From Anaerolineae bacterium (GTDB lineage: Bacteria > Chloroflexota > Anaerolineae > B4-G1 > SLSP01): a DNA stretch of 56,334 nucleotides. Every line of letters begins with the position of its first letter. The stretch's first letter is position 1. Positions 1-8,681 of this stretch are shown piece by piece. Location of the stretch: contig JALOOJ010000004.1 of the NCBI GenBank assembly GCA_025454475.1, positions 1-56,334 of the forward strand. Reading direction: 5' to 3'. The notes under the pieces were generated by a model. That model was given only the letters and a program-made list of their open reading frames with translations, made no database searches and was not told the DNA's origin. A program made the translations under genes and the position numbers.

Positions 1-855
1 CTCTTCTCGTACCGCGACAGGCGTGGGAGCTGCCTGCTGAGCCCCAATTGCTCCAAGTGCGCCACTATCTGCCTCGGTCGATACAGGACCCTCAACCGGC
101 GCGTCAACCTGCGTCACATCCGGCTCCCAAGTTCCTACGTGCCAGACCACAGCATCCTGCACTGTCATCTGCACCAGCAACGCCGGATCCATCGCGACTT
201 GGCTCTCGAGAGGATAGATCGCCGCCCACTGGCCATTGGGCAGTTGCTCGAATCTGCCAAAAACGCCAGTCTGCGCCACTTCGTTCTCGGCGCCCGACTG
301 CAGGTATGTGAACTGCTTCACGCCGTCATCAAGGAACTCAGTGTAGACCGGGACCATGTTCAGTGCCGTGAGCACGTCGACACGATCACCCGGCTCGACT
401 GCCCACCCGACGGCACCCTGCACATCGAACGGGATCGCGTATGCAACCCGATCCTCGGGCTCGAACAGTGCAGCGGCAGATCCGGATACCGAGAGCATCC
501 CCCCAGGTCGTCCGACCATGTCGGGCAGAACAGGCATACCCCGGGGTATCTCCATGCGCGCAAACTGACCGTCCACCTCCTCGATCGAGGTGTAGTACTC
601 GTATGGAAGATTCTCGGTGGGCCAGGCCTGTAGCGCGATGGCATTGTCTTCCACACTGATCTGCATGCCGCGTTGGACGTTCTGGATCGCTACAACAATG
701 TCCACGGTCTCCACGGGAACGGCCTCTGGGGTAGCATCGGCGAGCTCATTCGATGCATTACCGGAACGCTGCAGGTACAGATAGGCGGCGCCGGCCAGGG
801 CAGCCAGAACGATCAGGATCAACGCAAATACGACCAAACCTCTGTTCCCGCGCAT
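1..855 (-). CDS. CpaB/RcpC-like SAF-domain protein, 3' end outside the window
   Basis: A continuous frame of 285 codons runs off the left edge without a stop. It starts at ATG 855 behind a strong AAGGAGG site. The N-terminus is Met-Arg-Gly-Asn-Arg followed by one hydrophobic segment (residues about 7-27, VVFALILIVLAALAG), so the protein is anchored with the rest outside. Residues about 50-175 look like an SAF module: paired with a VVAIQNVQRGMQI-type strand, PRGMPVLPDMV, and then a VEPGDRVDVL stretch. That order is typical of CpaB/RcpC proteins of Flp/Tad pilus assembly, which bind periplasmic carbohydrate or act as a pilus-assembly chaperone. The C-terminal part in the window is Pro/Thr/Gln-rich. 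Other tad genes would be expected to the left. The family call is from the domain pattern; the function is inferred. Confidence 0.72.
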   Translation of the reverse strand, partial: MRGNRGLVVFALILIVLAALAGAAYLYLQRSGNASNELADATPEAVPVETVDIVVAIQNVQRGMQISVEDNAIALQAWPTENLPYEYYTSIEEVDGQFARMEIPRGMPVLPDMVGRPGGMLSVSGSAAALFEPEDRVAYAIPFDVQGAVGWAVEPGDRVDVLTALNMVPVYTEFLDDGVKQFTYLQSGAENEVAQTGVFGRFEQLPNGQWAAIYPLESQVAMDPALLVQMTVQDAVVWHVGTWEPDVTQVDAPVEGPVSTEADSGALGAIGAQQAAPTPVAVREE

Positions 856-947
856 CAGGACCTCCTTATGACCAAGGTGCTTCGGCTAGCTAATATCTAA
901 CTCAAGAAACCGACGGCGCAGCCGCCAGACGGAAACCACCCTATCCA

Positions 948-953
948 ATTATA
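948..953 (-). promoter_or_regulatory. Possible -10 element for the CpaB-like gene
   Basis: On the minus strand a perfect TATAAT lies about 95 bases upstream of ATG 855 in an AT-rich patch. No convincing -35 hexamer sits at 16-18 bases, so it may be an extended or activator-dependent promoter. Confidence 0.3.
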
Positions 954-1142
954 ACCTTATCTCAACAATTTACTACTGCCAAACACGACTGCCGCGCTAT
1001 TGGTGCAGACCTTCCTCATACCTAATAGGGCGCTCTATTCCAGTGTAGCATAGGTGAGATGCGGCGCAATGAGCACGCTGTGACAAAAGTGTTGCGAATA
1101 GGGTGCGATTGCCGCGACAGGGCACATACCGCCTCCTGCAGC

Positions 1143-1171
1143 TTGACGCTCAGGATCGCCACAGCTATAAT
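1143..1171 (+). promoter_or_regulatory. Sigma-70-type promoter of ftsY-prfB
   Basis: TTGACG (1143-1148), a 17-base spacer, and TATAAT (1166-1171). This is almost consensus and lies 65 bases upstream of the ftsY start. Confidence 0.75.
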
Positions 1172-1235
1172 CCCAGCCGACGTGTTGTCTGGACGGATTC
1201 CCCATCCGGGCGACCTGAGAGGGGAGTTGGCTTCA

Positions 1236-2135
1236 ATGAAGAGCATATTTGAGAGTCTCCGCAAGACACGCAACACGGTCTTCGGCCAGATTGTGAATCT
1301 ACTCGGTGCTGGCGAGATCGACGAGGCAACGTGGGATGACATAGAGTCTCTCCTGATACAAGGCGATGTCGGTGTCGAGACGACCCTCGCCCTCGTGGAG
1401 CGACTGCGAGGCAGGGCCGAGGCGGACGGCATCTATCGAGCGCAACACCTTCAGCGGGTTCTTCAGGAAGAGATTCGGGCCTTGCTGCCCGTCCCCGCCC
1501 CGCTGAACCTGGATTGGCCCCTCGCGGTCATACTCGTGGTGGGGGTTAACGGATCGGGAAAGACCACGAGTATCGGCAAGTTGGCGGCTCATTACAAGTC
1601 ACGCGGCAAGAAGGTGGTCCTTGCTGCCGCTGATACGTTCCGGGCCGCTGCCATGGACCAGCTCCAGATCTGGGGAACCCGAGTCGGTGTGCCCGTGATC
1701 AAAGGCTATGAAGGGGGCGACCCCAGCGCGGTCGCATTCGATGCGATGAAGTACGCACAGGCACACACCGCGGATATGCTCATCGTCGACACTGCAGGTA
1801 GGCTTCACACGCAGCACAATCTCATGTCCGAGCTCGAGAAGGTCCAGCGCGTTATCTCCAGACGCATCGCCTGGGCGCCCCACGAGACCCTCCTGGTACT
1901 CGATGCAGCCACCGGTCAGAATGGTCTCATCCAGGCGCAGCAGTTTTTCGCCGCAGTCAAGGTGTCCGGCATCATCCTGGCGAAACTGGATGGCAGTTCC
2001 CGTGGTGGTATGGTACTGTCCATCGGGCATCAACTCCATCTGCCGGTCCGCTTCGTCGGGACTGGCGAACACCTTGACGACCTTGCGCCGTTCGATCCCC
2101 AGGCCTTCTGCGACGGGTTACTCGGCGAGCAGTAG
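1236..2135 (+). CDS. ftsY: Signal recognition particle receptor FtsY
   Basis: SRP receptor GTPase (299 aa) that docks ribosome-SRP complexes at the membrane. A helical N domain (residues about 1-85) is followed by the G domain: P-loop GVNGSGKTT (about 103-111), DTFRAAA, DTAGR, and [10 protein letters not shown], where FtsY more often has TKLDG, then FVGTGE near the C-terminus. It lacks the long acidic A domain of enterobacterial FtsY and is a minimal NG form. I chose ATG 1236 because GGGGAG (1221-1226) precedes it at good spacing and the promoter at 1143-1171 would cut off the longer upstream frame. prfB follows after 42 bases and is probably co-transcribed. Confidence 0.96.
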   Translation: MKSIFESLRKTRNTVFGQIVNLLGAGEIDEATWDDIESLLIQGDVGVETTLALVERLRGRAEADGIYRAQHLQRVLQEEIRALLPVPAPLNLDWPLAVILVVGVNGSGKTTSIGKLAAHYKSRGKKVVLAAADTFRAAAMDQLQIWGTRVGVPVIKGYEGGDPSAVAFDAMKYAQAHTADMLIVDTAGRLHTQHNLMSELEKVQRVISRRIAWAPHETLLVLDAATGQNGLIQAQQFFAAVKVSGIILAKLDGSSRGGMVLSIGHQLHLPVRFVGTGEHLDDLAPFDPQAFCDGLLGEQ

Positions 2136-2177
2136 GGATTCCTTGGCAAGACCATTACTGAAGGGAAGATCGCAACT

Positions 2178-3282
2178 ATGAGTGAACTTGGAAACCGCTT
2201 CGAGGACCTGTCCGCCCGTATTGAGGCCATCTGGAGGCGTCTTTGACTTACCCGAACGCATTCGAGAGGTAGCTGCGCTGGAGGAGCAGAGCGGCAGTCC
2301 CACTTTGTGGAATAACCCGGAAAATGCCCGGCAGTTACTCCGGCGCCTATCTTCATTGCAAGGCGACATAAGCTACTGGACCCAACTCCGGCAGGAGGTC
2401 CACGATGCTGCAGAGCTTGAGGCGCTGGACGAGGAGGAGTTGGCCTCGGATCTGACTGCCGAAGCGGAGCGCCTCGAGACGCAGTTGGGCCAGGCGGAGT
2501 TCCGACTGATGCTCTCCGGCCCGTATGATCGCGGCAGCGCCATCCTGGCCATCCATGCGGGCGCTGGCGGTACGGACTCCCAGGACTGGGCGAGCATGCT
2601 CTTGCGCATGTTCCTTCGTTGGGCTGAAAGGCGCAACTTCAAGACTGAGATCCTGGACTCAATGGAAGGAGACGGTGCCGGCATCAAGAGCGTGACCCTG
2701 GGTATCGACGGGGCCTATGCCTACGGGTATCTCAGATCGGAGCGCGGTGTCCACCGCCTGGTCAGGCTGTCACCTTTTGACTCGGCGCACCGCCGCCATA
2801 CATCCTTTTCCCTGATCGAAGTCTGGCCGGACATTGAGGCCGAAGATGAAGTCGAGATCGACCCAACCGACCTGCAGATTGATACCTTCCGGGCATCGTC
2901 AGCAGGTGGACAACACATGCAGAAGAACGAGACAGCCATTCGTATCACGCACATTCCCACTGGCATCGTGGTCACCTGTCAGAACGAGCGATCGCAGGGC
3001 CAGAACCGTGAAACAGCGTTGCGGATCCTCCGGGCCCGGCTTATCCAACTCCAGGAAGCTGAGCATCGAGAGCAACTCGCGACACTGAGAGGTGAACATG
3101 TCGACGCGGGATGGGGGAACCAGATCAGATCCTATGTTCTTCACCCCTATCAGATGGTCAAGGATCACCGGACCGACTTTGAGACCGGCAATATCCAGGC
3201 CATCCTCGACGGCGACCTGGACGCATTCATGGAGGCCTATCTGCTCGCGCAGATGGGTGGCGACCAGGCACAGAGGGCTTAG
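2178..3282 (+). CDS. prfB: Peptide chain release factor 2 with programmed +1 frameshift
   Basis: RF2 recognises UGA and UAA stop codons and triggers peptide release on the ribosome. Frame 0 starts at ATG 2178 and runs 22 codons to an in-frame TGA at 2244-2246. The slip site is CTT TGA C with GGAGG (2233-2237) three bases upstream of CTT, the same geometry as the classical RF2 autoregulatory frameshift. Translation resumes at GAC 2245, so the product is 2178-2243 joined to 2245-3282, 367 aa in all. The stop-codon-reading SPF tripeptide is at residues about 198-200 and the catalytic GGQ at about 243-245. The window therefore holds an intact gene, not a pseudogene; a simple ORF caller would give a false upstream start in the +1 frame at 2182. 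Confidence 0.95.
2233..2247 (+). promoter_or_regulatory. prfB programmed +1 frameshift site
   Basis: Internal Shine-Dalgarno GGAGG (2233-2237), three-base spacer, then CTT TGA C (2241-2247). When RF2 is scarce the ribosome pauses at UGA and slips forward one base; when RF2 is abundant it terminates after 22 codons. Confidence 0.93.
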
Positions 3283-3363
3283 GCCAAAGCATCGCGCAGG
3301 CGCCACGGTTCTGCCAATCACGGTACCCAGTTCACACAGCATTATGCAGCAGTGGAGGCAAAG

Positions 3364-4629
3364 ATGACAGAGAAGCGAAAACCGGCACCATCCGCAGGTG
3401 GCAGCAAGTCCTCAAGCAAACCGCCATCGCGCCCTGCCCCATCCGACCGCATCCTCTCGTCCAAGATCACATCAAGCGCACCCACGCCCACGCCACGGCC
3501 GAAGCCGACTACCTCGAAGCCGCTCTTGGCGCCCCAGCGGCCTTTCACCCCTGCCGTCACGCCCTCAGTCAGCCCGAGCAGCGACATCGCCACTCGTCTG
3601 GCGGCGGCACGCAGCAACTGGGAGAGGGTCGCCGGAGGAGTGGCATTGGCCTCACTCTTTGACGTACTGGAGCAGGTCACCGGCAATCTCAACAAGGTGG
3701 ACCGGGACCTTTCCAGCATCCGAGCGCGAGGCTACCGATTTGGCCGTGACTGGGAAACGCAGGTGGGCCTGTTAGGCAGCCGCTGGCCTCAGCAGCACGC
3801 CCAGGCCATCCGTCTGCTTGAGGACGAGCGCCGTACACTTCAGGGCGCAGCCCGGGATGTCGAACTGCTGCTGCAGCGGGCAAATCGGGACGCCGGTTTG
3901 GTCGACACAGCGGAGAGTCGCGTCGCCGCGCTGCAGAGCAGCATCAACGCCGCGGAGTGGCGTGTGCGTGGGACCTTTGACGGGACTCAGCAGGAGGCCA
4001 GCGCGCTGCAGCGGGAGATCGACAAAGCGCAGTTCCTGTTGGACGCCCTGGACAACGCCTCCTTCGACCTGCTTCCCGATGAGCATGGGGTCGCGGCTTG
4101 CGAGGCTGTCTGGACCACTGACCAGGCTACACCGGAGGGCTACCTCTTCTTGACCGACGCGCGACTGATCTTTGAGCAGCGACAGGAAGTTGCCAAGAAG
4201 AAGGTGCTGTTTATCACCACTGAGAAGGAGTTGATCCAGAAGAAGCTCTGGGAGTCACCGATCGGCGCCGTCGAGGAACTGGAAGCGGAGGACAAGAAGT
4301 CATTCTTACGCCGGCAGGAACTGCTCACGTTGCGCTTCAGTGAGCGAACCCGCGAGACCCCCAGCGATGTAACCCTACAGCTCAAGGGCGCGGATAACGA
4401 GTCGTGGCGAACCCTCATCCGGAGAGCCAAGAGCGGAGAGATCGAAAGCGAGCGTTTCGGCGCCGCGGCGCCAGATCAACAGCTTGCGGCAACGATCGAG
4501 CAGGAGGCGACAACACCGGCAAAGCCGCTCCCGACCGTGTGCCCCAGTTGCGCTGCGCCTCTGCCGGCCATTTTCAAAGGCATGAAGCAAGTCGTCTGCG
4601 ACTACTGCGGCGCAACCGTCAACATCTAG
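3364..4629 (+). CDS. Uncharacterised coiled protein with C-terminal zinc ribbon
   Basis: 421 aa, not recognised. Residues about 1-75 are a low-complexity Pro/Ser/Thr/Lys region, probably disordered. Residues about 80-210 are rich in heptad-like Leu/Ala/Glu/Arg and probably form helices or a coiled coil. A central part (about 230-350) with alternating hydrophobic and charged strands (GYLFLTDARLIFEQR) resembles PH/GRAM-like folds, which often read 'it is a ligand sensed by a barrel', but this is only a resemblance. The last 30 residues carry CPSC and CDYC (about 393-396 and 412-415), a zinc ribbon. I chose ATG 3364 over GTG 3352 because GGAGG (3355-3359) sits just upstream of it. No signal peptide, so it is probably cytoplasmic. 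It lies between prfB and tilS in the same orientation. Confidence 0.7.
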   Translation: MTEKRKPAPSAGGSKSSSKPPSRPAPSDRILSSKITSSAPTPTPRPKPTTSKPLLAPQRPFTPAVTPSVSPSSDIATRLAAARSNWERVAGGVALASLFDVLEQVTGNLNKVDRDLSSIRARGYRFGRDWETQVGLLGSRWPQQHAQAIRLLEDERRTLQGAARDVELLLQRANRDAGLVDTAESRVAALQSSINAAEWRVRGTFDGTQQEASALQREIDKAQFLLDALDNASFDLLPDEHGVAACEAVWTTDQATPEGYLFLTDARLIFEQRQEVAKKKVLFITTEKELIQKKLWESPIGAVEELEAEDKKSFLRRQELLTLRFSERTRETPSDVTLQLKGADNESWRTLIRRAKSGEIESERFGAAAPDQQLAATIEQEATTPAKPLPTVCPSCAAPLPAIFKGMKQVVCDYCGATVNI

Positions 4630-4705
4630 CGGGGTATCACAGCGAGATGTGCCGAGGGCAGTCGTTCGTCTTCGCGGGCGTGTCGCCGCCACGATAGAGG
4701 AACCC

Positions 4706-6199
4706 GTGGACCTTCTACCCGACGTTTGCGCCTACATTGAGCGGTACCGGCTTGTCAGACCAGGGGCGCGGATCGTCGTTGGCGTATCGGGAGGGCCTGA
4801 CTCGGTCACGCTCCTCCACCTGCTGCGACGCGCGGCTGCCTCGATGCAGCTCGAGCTGCACGTGGCGCACCTCCACCATGGGATCCGCGGCCCTGAGGCA
4901 GACGCTGATCTGGAGTTCGTCACTGAGTTAGCCCGCGTAGCCAGCCTGCCATTCACTGCGGAATCCGTTGATGTGCCCCAGCTTGCCACGCGGGCCAAGT
5001 TGGCTGTGGAGGAGGCCGCGCGTCGGGCTCGCTATGCCTTCCTGACGCGCGTCGCCCAGCAGATCAACGCGCAGAACGTCGCTGTCGGGCACAATGCGGA
5101 TGATCAGGCAGAGACAGTGCTAATGCACTTGCTGCGCGGCGCCGGCCCGGCAGGGTTGCGTGGAATGCTGCCGGCCACTCGAATGCGTGACTACCGTCTT
5201 TTGCCCCAGGCCGAGGGGCTGCCGGTGGAGCTGACGCTCATCCGCCCGCTCCTCAATACCCCACGGGCCGACATCGAAGCCTACTGCAGAGCGGAGGGCC
5301 TCCAGGCGCGCTTCGACCGATCCAATCTGGATACCACCTACTTCCGCAACCGCCTGCGTCACGAAGTCTTACCCTACCTTGCACAGATCAATCCCCGGAT
5401 ATCTGAACGCCTCCGCAGCCTCGCCGAGGTGGTGCGCGCTGACTATGCGTTGCTCAACGAGTTCGTCACCGTCGCCCAGGACACACTGCTAGTTGCCTCA
5501 CATCCCGATGCCGTGATCTTCGACCTGCCGCGGTGGCGCGAACAGCCGATCGCCATCCGGCGCGCGCTCATTCGTCGGTCGGCCTACCAACTGCGACGGA
5601 TGATGCGTGACATCGCCTTCGACCACGTGGAAAACGCCCTCGAGTTGGTGCAGCGAGGAGATACGGGTGCCCAGGCCATCCTGCCTCACGGAGTGTGTGT
5701 AACCGTGGGCTACACGACCTTGGTCATAGCCCATTCCGGCGCTCTGCACCTTCCCATCGAGCGCCCTTGGCTCGAGCCTGCCACCGAGATGGCAGTCGCG
5801 GTACCCGGCGTCACGGTCCTGCCCAATGGCTGGGCGCTCCATGCGACCGAACACGCCGAGTGGGATAGCACTCAGATCACTGCCAACCCCAACCCGCTCA
5901 TCGCGTGGCTCGACCAAGATGCCCTCCAAGACCAACCAGTGCTCCGTACCCGGCGAAAGGGGGACCGCTTTCAGCCTCAGGGTATGGAGGGATCCGACGT
6001 CCGTCTCAGCGACTTCCTGATCAACACCAAACTACCCCGGCCGTGGCGAGACCACCTCCCCTTACTCGTGTCCAACGAGCGGCTGCTGTGGGTCGTCGGT
6101 TTGCGGCTGAGCCAGGCCGCCCTGGTAAACGATGGGACAAGGCGTGTAGTGCAGTTCAGGCTTGTGGGACCTCAGAAACTCACAGGGCGATGCGAATGA
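4706..6199 (+). CDS. tilS: tRNA(Ile)-lysidine synthase TilS
   Basis: Modifies C34 of tRNA-Ile(CAU) to lysidine using ATP, so that the anticodon reads AUA. The 497-aa product has the PP-loop SGGPDS at residues about 28-33, then HLHHGIRG and VGHNADDQAETVLMHLLRG, all hallmarks of TilS. The C-terminal domain (RKGDRFQPQGM and the SDFLINTKLPRPWRD stretch) is the usual tRNA-acceptor-binding module, so this is the long, two-domain form. I chose GTG 4706: AGAGG (4696-4700) lies five bases upstream. The frame is open back to 4649 but that extension has no ribosome-binding site. Confidence 0.93.
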   Translation: MDLLPDVCAYIERYRLVRPGARIVVGVSGGPDSVTLLHLLRRAAASMQLELHVAHLHHGIRGPEADADLEFVTELARVASLPFTAESVDVPQLATRAKLAVEEAARRARYAFLTRVAQQINAQNVAVGHNADDQAETVLMHLLRGAGPAGLRGMLPATRMRDYRLLPQAEGLPVELTLIRPLLNTPRADIEAYCRAEGLQARFDRSNLDTTYFRNRLRHEVLPYLAQINPRISERLRSLAEVVRADYALLNEFVTVAQDTLLVASHPDAVIFDLPRWREQPIAIRRALIRRSAYQLRRMMRDIAFDHVENALELVQRGDTGAQAILPHGVCVTVGYTTLVIAHSGALHLPIERPWLEPATEMAVAVPGVTVLPNGWALHATEHAEWDSTQITANPNPLIAWLDQDALQDQPVLRTRRKGDRFQPQGMEGSDVRLSDFLINTKLPRPWRDHLPLLVSNERLLWVVGLRLSQAALVNDGTRRVVQFRLVGPQKLTGRCE

Positions 6200-6244
6200 C
6201 GCCGCTCGCCAATGACAGCCCCTTCGATATGACTGAGGTGTTCA

Positions 6245-7639
6245 GTGGCTAACGAGCCGGGCGATGAGCTCAGTGAGCGCGAGCTCGAGATCACATCACT
6301 AGTAACGGAAGGGCTGACCAACCGCGAGATCGCAGCGCGCTTGTTCTTGAGCCACAACACCGTCAAGGTACACCTCCGCAACATCTTCACCAAGACGGGG
6401 GTCGCGTCCCGCACGGAACTATCTATGCTCGCCGTCCAAGAGGGCTGGGTGACGCTGCAAGGCATACCCGAACAGCTCGCGGTGCCCTCTCCCGACGCGC
6501 AGGAGGCGTTTGCTCCCCTCAGGGCAGAGCGAGCCACGGCCAGCGATGAGCGGGTTCCGCCAATACCGGCCGCCTTGCCTGCGTGGCCCTGGCAGCGTTG
6601 GTCAGTCCTCACGTTCGGCCTGATCCTTGTGCTCTTCGTATTTGCCCTTCCGCGTCGACGCGTGTCGACACCCACCACGACCGGCCCGGGCATCGTGTTT
6701 GGCGCAGTCGATCCGGCTGCAAGTATCCCTCAGCCATCGGCTGGTGCTGGGTGGCAGGAGCTTGCACCACTTCCGGTACGCCGTGCCGGCATGGGTGCAG
6801 TTGGAGTCCAGGGCCGTATTTACCTGATCGGTGGGATGACCGACGGCGGAGCAAGCGATCGCGTCGACATCTACGACGCCGAGTCCGACACCTGGCGCCC
6901 GGGCGGACCTCGCCCCGTGTCGCTGGCGAACGTCAGCGCAGTCGCGTTGGGCCAGGAGATCCTGGTGCCGGGGGGATGCACAGATGATGCATACTGGACG
7001 CCTAGCAACGTCGCGCACTTGTACGACCCTGCGGACGACACCTGGTCCGAAGCCGCACCGCTGCCCACCCCACTATGCGCCTATGCTCTGGCCGCCTATG
7101 AGGATCGGGCTTACCTTTTCGGCGGATGGGATGGTCAGAGCTACCAGGCGTTGGCGTATCGCTATGATCCCAAGTCGGATGCGTGGGAAGCCCTTCGCGC
7201 ACCAGAGCACGCAGGCGGATTCGGCGCTGCTGCGGCCCTGGAGAATCGCATTCTGTATGTAGGCGGCTTTGTCAACGAGCGCGAGCTCGCCACGTGCGAG
7301 GCCTATGCCCCTGCTGAAGACCGGTGGGAGAGCTGCGGGTCGATGTTGCAGCCACGCGGTGGGCTAAGTCTTGTAGCAATAGGAGGACGAGCGTATGCCA
7401 TCGGCGGGGGATGGCATACGCCTCTGGGGTTCAACGAGCGCTACACACCAGGGCAGGATGAATGGAGCGTTGTCGAGTCACCGATCGTTGGTGAATGGCG
7501 CAATCTCGGCGCAGTACCATCCGAGACCTCGATCTACGCCTTTGGTGGATATGGCGAGGCGGGCTTTCTGAATCGCACGCACGTCGTCGAGATAATGCCC
7601 TGGCGCGTCTTCATCCCCGGGACGTTCCGCACACCATGA
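6245..7639 (+). CDS. LuxR-type HTH protein with transmembrane segment and extracytoplasmic kelch propeller
   Basis: 464 aa in three parts. Residues about 6-66 are a LuxR/GerE helix-turn-helix (LSERELEITSLVTEGLTNRE then IAARLFLSHNTVKVHLRNIF). Residues about 118-135 form one hydrophobic helix followed by Arg-Arg-Arg, so the DNA-binding domain would face the cytoplasm and the rest the outside. Residues about 170-445 contain about six kelch repeats with the typical GG pairs and downstream Tyr/Trp (YLIGG, YLFGGWDG, YVGGF, YAIGGG, YAFGGYG), closing to a beta propeller. GTG 6245 is preceded by GAGG at six bases. No receiver domain is present. The arrangement suggests a one-component, membrane-tethered regulator sensing an external ligand; the ligand and target genes are unknown. 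Confidence 0.82.
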   Translation: MANEPGDELSERELEITSLVTEGLTNREIAARLFLSHNTVKVHLRNIFTKTGVASRTELSMLAVQEGWVTLQGIPEQLAVPSPDAQEAFAPLRAERATASDERVPPIPAALPAWPWQRWSVLTFGLILVLFVFALPRRRVSTPTTTGPGIVFGAVDPAASIPQPSAGAGWQELAPLPVRRAGMGAVGVQGRIYLIGGMTDGGASDRVDIYDAESDTWRPGGPRPVSLANVSAVALGQEILVPGGCTDDAYWTPSNVAHLYDPADDTWSEAAPLPTPLCAYALAAYEDRAYLFGGWDGQSYQALAYRYDPKSDAWEALRAPEHAGGFGAAAALENRILYVGGFVNERELATCEAYAPAEDRWESCGSMLQPRGGLSLVAIGGRAYAIGGGWHTPLGFNERYTPGQDEWSVVESPIVGEWRNLGAVPSETSIYAFGGYGEAGFLNRTHVVEIMPWRVFIPGTFRTP

Positions 7640-7661
7640 GCCCTGCAGAGGGTGACCGCCG

Positions 7662-8681
7662 CTACACGAGCTGCAGTCCAGGCTCGATGTCAAGATCCCA
7701 CCCGGCGCGATCGCCGGCCTGATACCGATAGTACCCCGCTGCGGCAATCATCGCCGCATTATCCGTGCACAGGATGCGCCGCAGCGTGTAGACCGGTACC
7801 GTGACCTCCTGGCGTGCAGCCTCCCGCAGCGCCGCGTTCGCCGACACCCCGCCGGAGAGAAGTACAGCGTTCACGCTGAACTCCTTGGCGGCTCGCCCCA
7901 CCTTCTCTACCAGAACATCCACGACCGACTTCTGGAATGCGGCGGCCATGTTGACGTAGAAACTCTGTGGCACCGGCTCTTTATACCGCTGCATTATGCG
8001 TAACACCGCCGTCTTCAGCCCGCTGAAGCTGAAATCGTACGTGCCCGGCAGCCAAGCTCGCGGCAGATCGAAGATCCCCGGATCGCCGCTCTTGGCAGCC
8101 TGCTCGATCGCCGGTCCACCTGGGTAGCCGAGATTGAGCATCCGCGCCACTTTGTCGAACGCTTCACCAGCAGCGTCGTCCAGCGTACCGCCCAGTCGCT
8201 CGTACTTACCGTGGTCGTGGGCCAGGATGAGGTCAGTGTGCCCCCCGGACACGATGAGCGTAACCAGAGGGAAGCGCAGGTTACCGTTTGCACTGCCTTC
8301 GGCACCCGTCTGCAACCAGTGGGCGTAGAGGTGTCCTTCCAAGTGGTTTACAGGCACGAGCGGCAGGCCCTTCGCGAGCGCTGCTCCCTTAGCGTAGTTG
8401 AGGCCGACTAACAGCGATCCCGGCAGGCCCGGGCCATAGGTCACGGCGATGGCATCCAAGTCATCCCAACCCACATAGGCAGCCGCAAGCGCCTCATCAA
8501 CGGTTGGGATGATAGACTCGACGTGCATACGCGAGGCGAGTTCGGGAAACACGCCACCGTACTGCGCGTGCAGCTCAGCCTGTGACGCTACCACGTTGGA
8601 GAGGATCGTTGTTCCGTTCTCCACAACGGACGCCGCGGTCTCATCACAGGATGTCTCTATACCAAGAATGCGAACGGTCAT
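7662..8681 (-). CDS. tsaD: tRNA N6-threonylcarbamoyladenosine transferase TsaD
   Basis: Transfers the threonylcarbamoyl group to A37 of ANN-decoding tRNAs, with TsaB and TsaE as partners. The 339-aa product begins ILGIETSCDETA and has the metal-binding NHLEGHLYAH motif and the ASKH-fold TLIVSGGHTDL and SGGVSANAALR stretches. Length is normal for the family. Its ATG overlaps the stop of the upstream M24 peptidase as ATGA (8678-8681), so the two are translationally coupled. It converges with the kelch gene, with 22 bases between the stops and no clear terminator. Confidence 0.96.
   Translation of the reverse strand: MTVRILGIETSCDETAASVVENGTTILSNVVASQAELHAQYGGVFPELASRMHVESIIPTVDEALAAAYVGWDDLDAIAVTYGPGLPGSLLVGLNYAKGAALAKGLPLVPVNHLEGHLYAHWLQTGAEGSANGNLRFPLVTLIVSGGHTDLILAHDHGKYERLGGTLDDAAGEAFDKVARMLNLGYPGGPAIEQAAKSGDPGIFDLPRAWLPGTYDFSFSGLKTAVLRIMQRYKEPVPQSFYVNMAAAFQKSVVDVLVEKVGRAAKEFSVNAVLLSGGVSANAALREAARQEVTVPVYTLRRILCTDNAAMIAAAGYYRYQAGDRAGWDLDIEPGLQLV

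Larger units (their letters stand above)
856..1235. other. Intergenic region between divergent cpaB-like gene and ftsY
   Basis: 380 bases without a gene. It holds the putative -10 for the leftward gene (948-953) and the near-consensus ftsY promoter (1143-1171). The ftsY frame stays open upstream to 1059, but that part lacks a ribosome-binding site and lies partly upstream of the promoter, so I do not treat it as coding. I see no RNA gene here. Confidence 0.6.
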
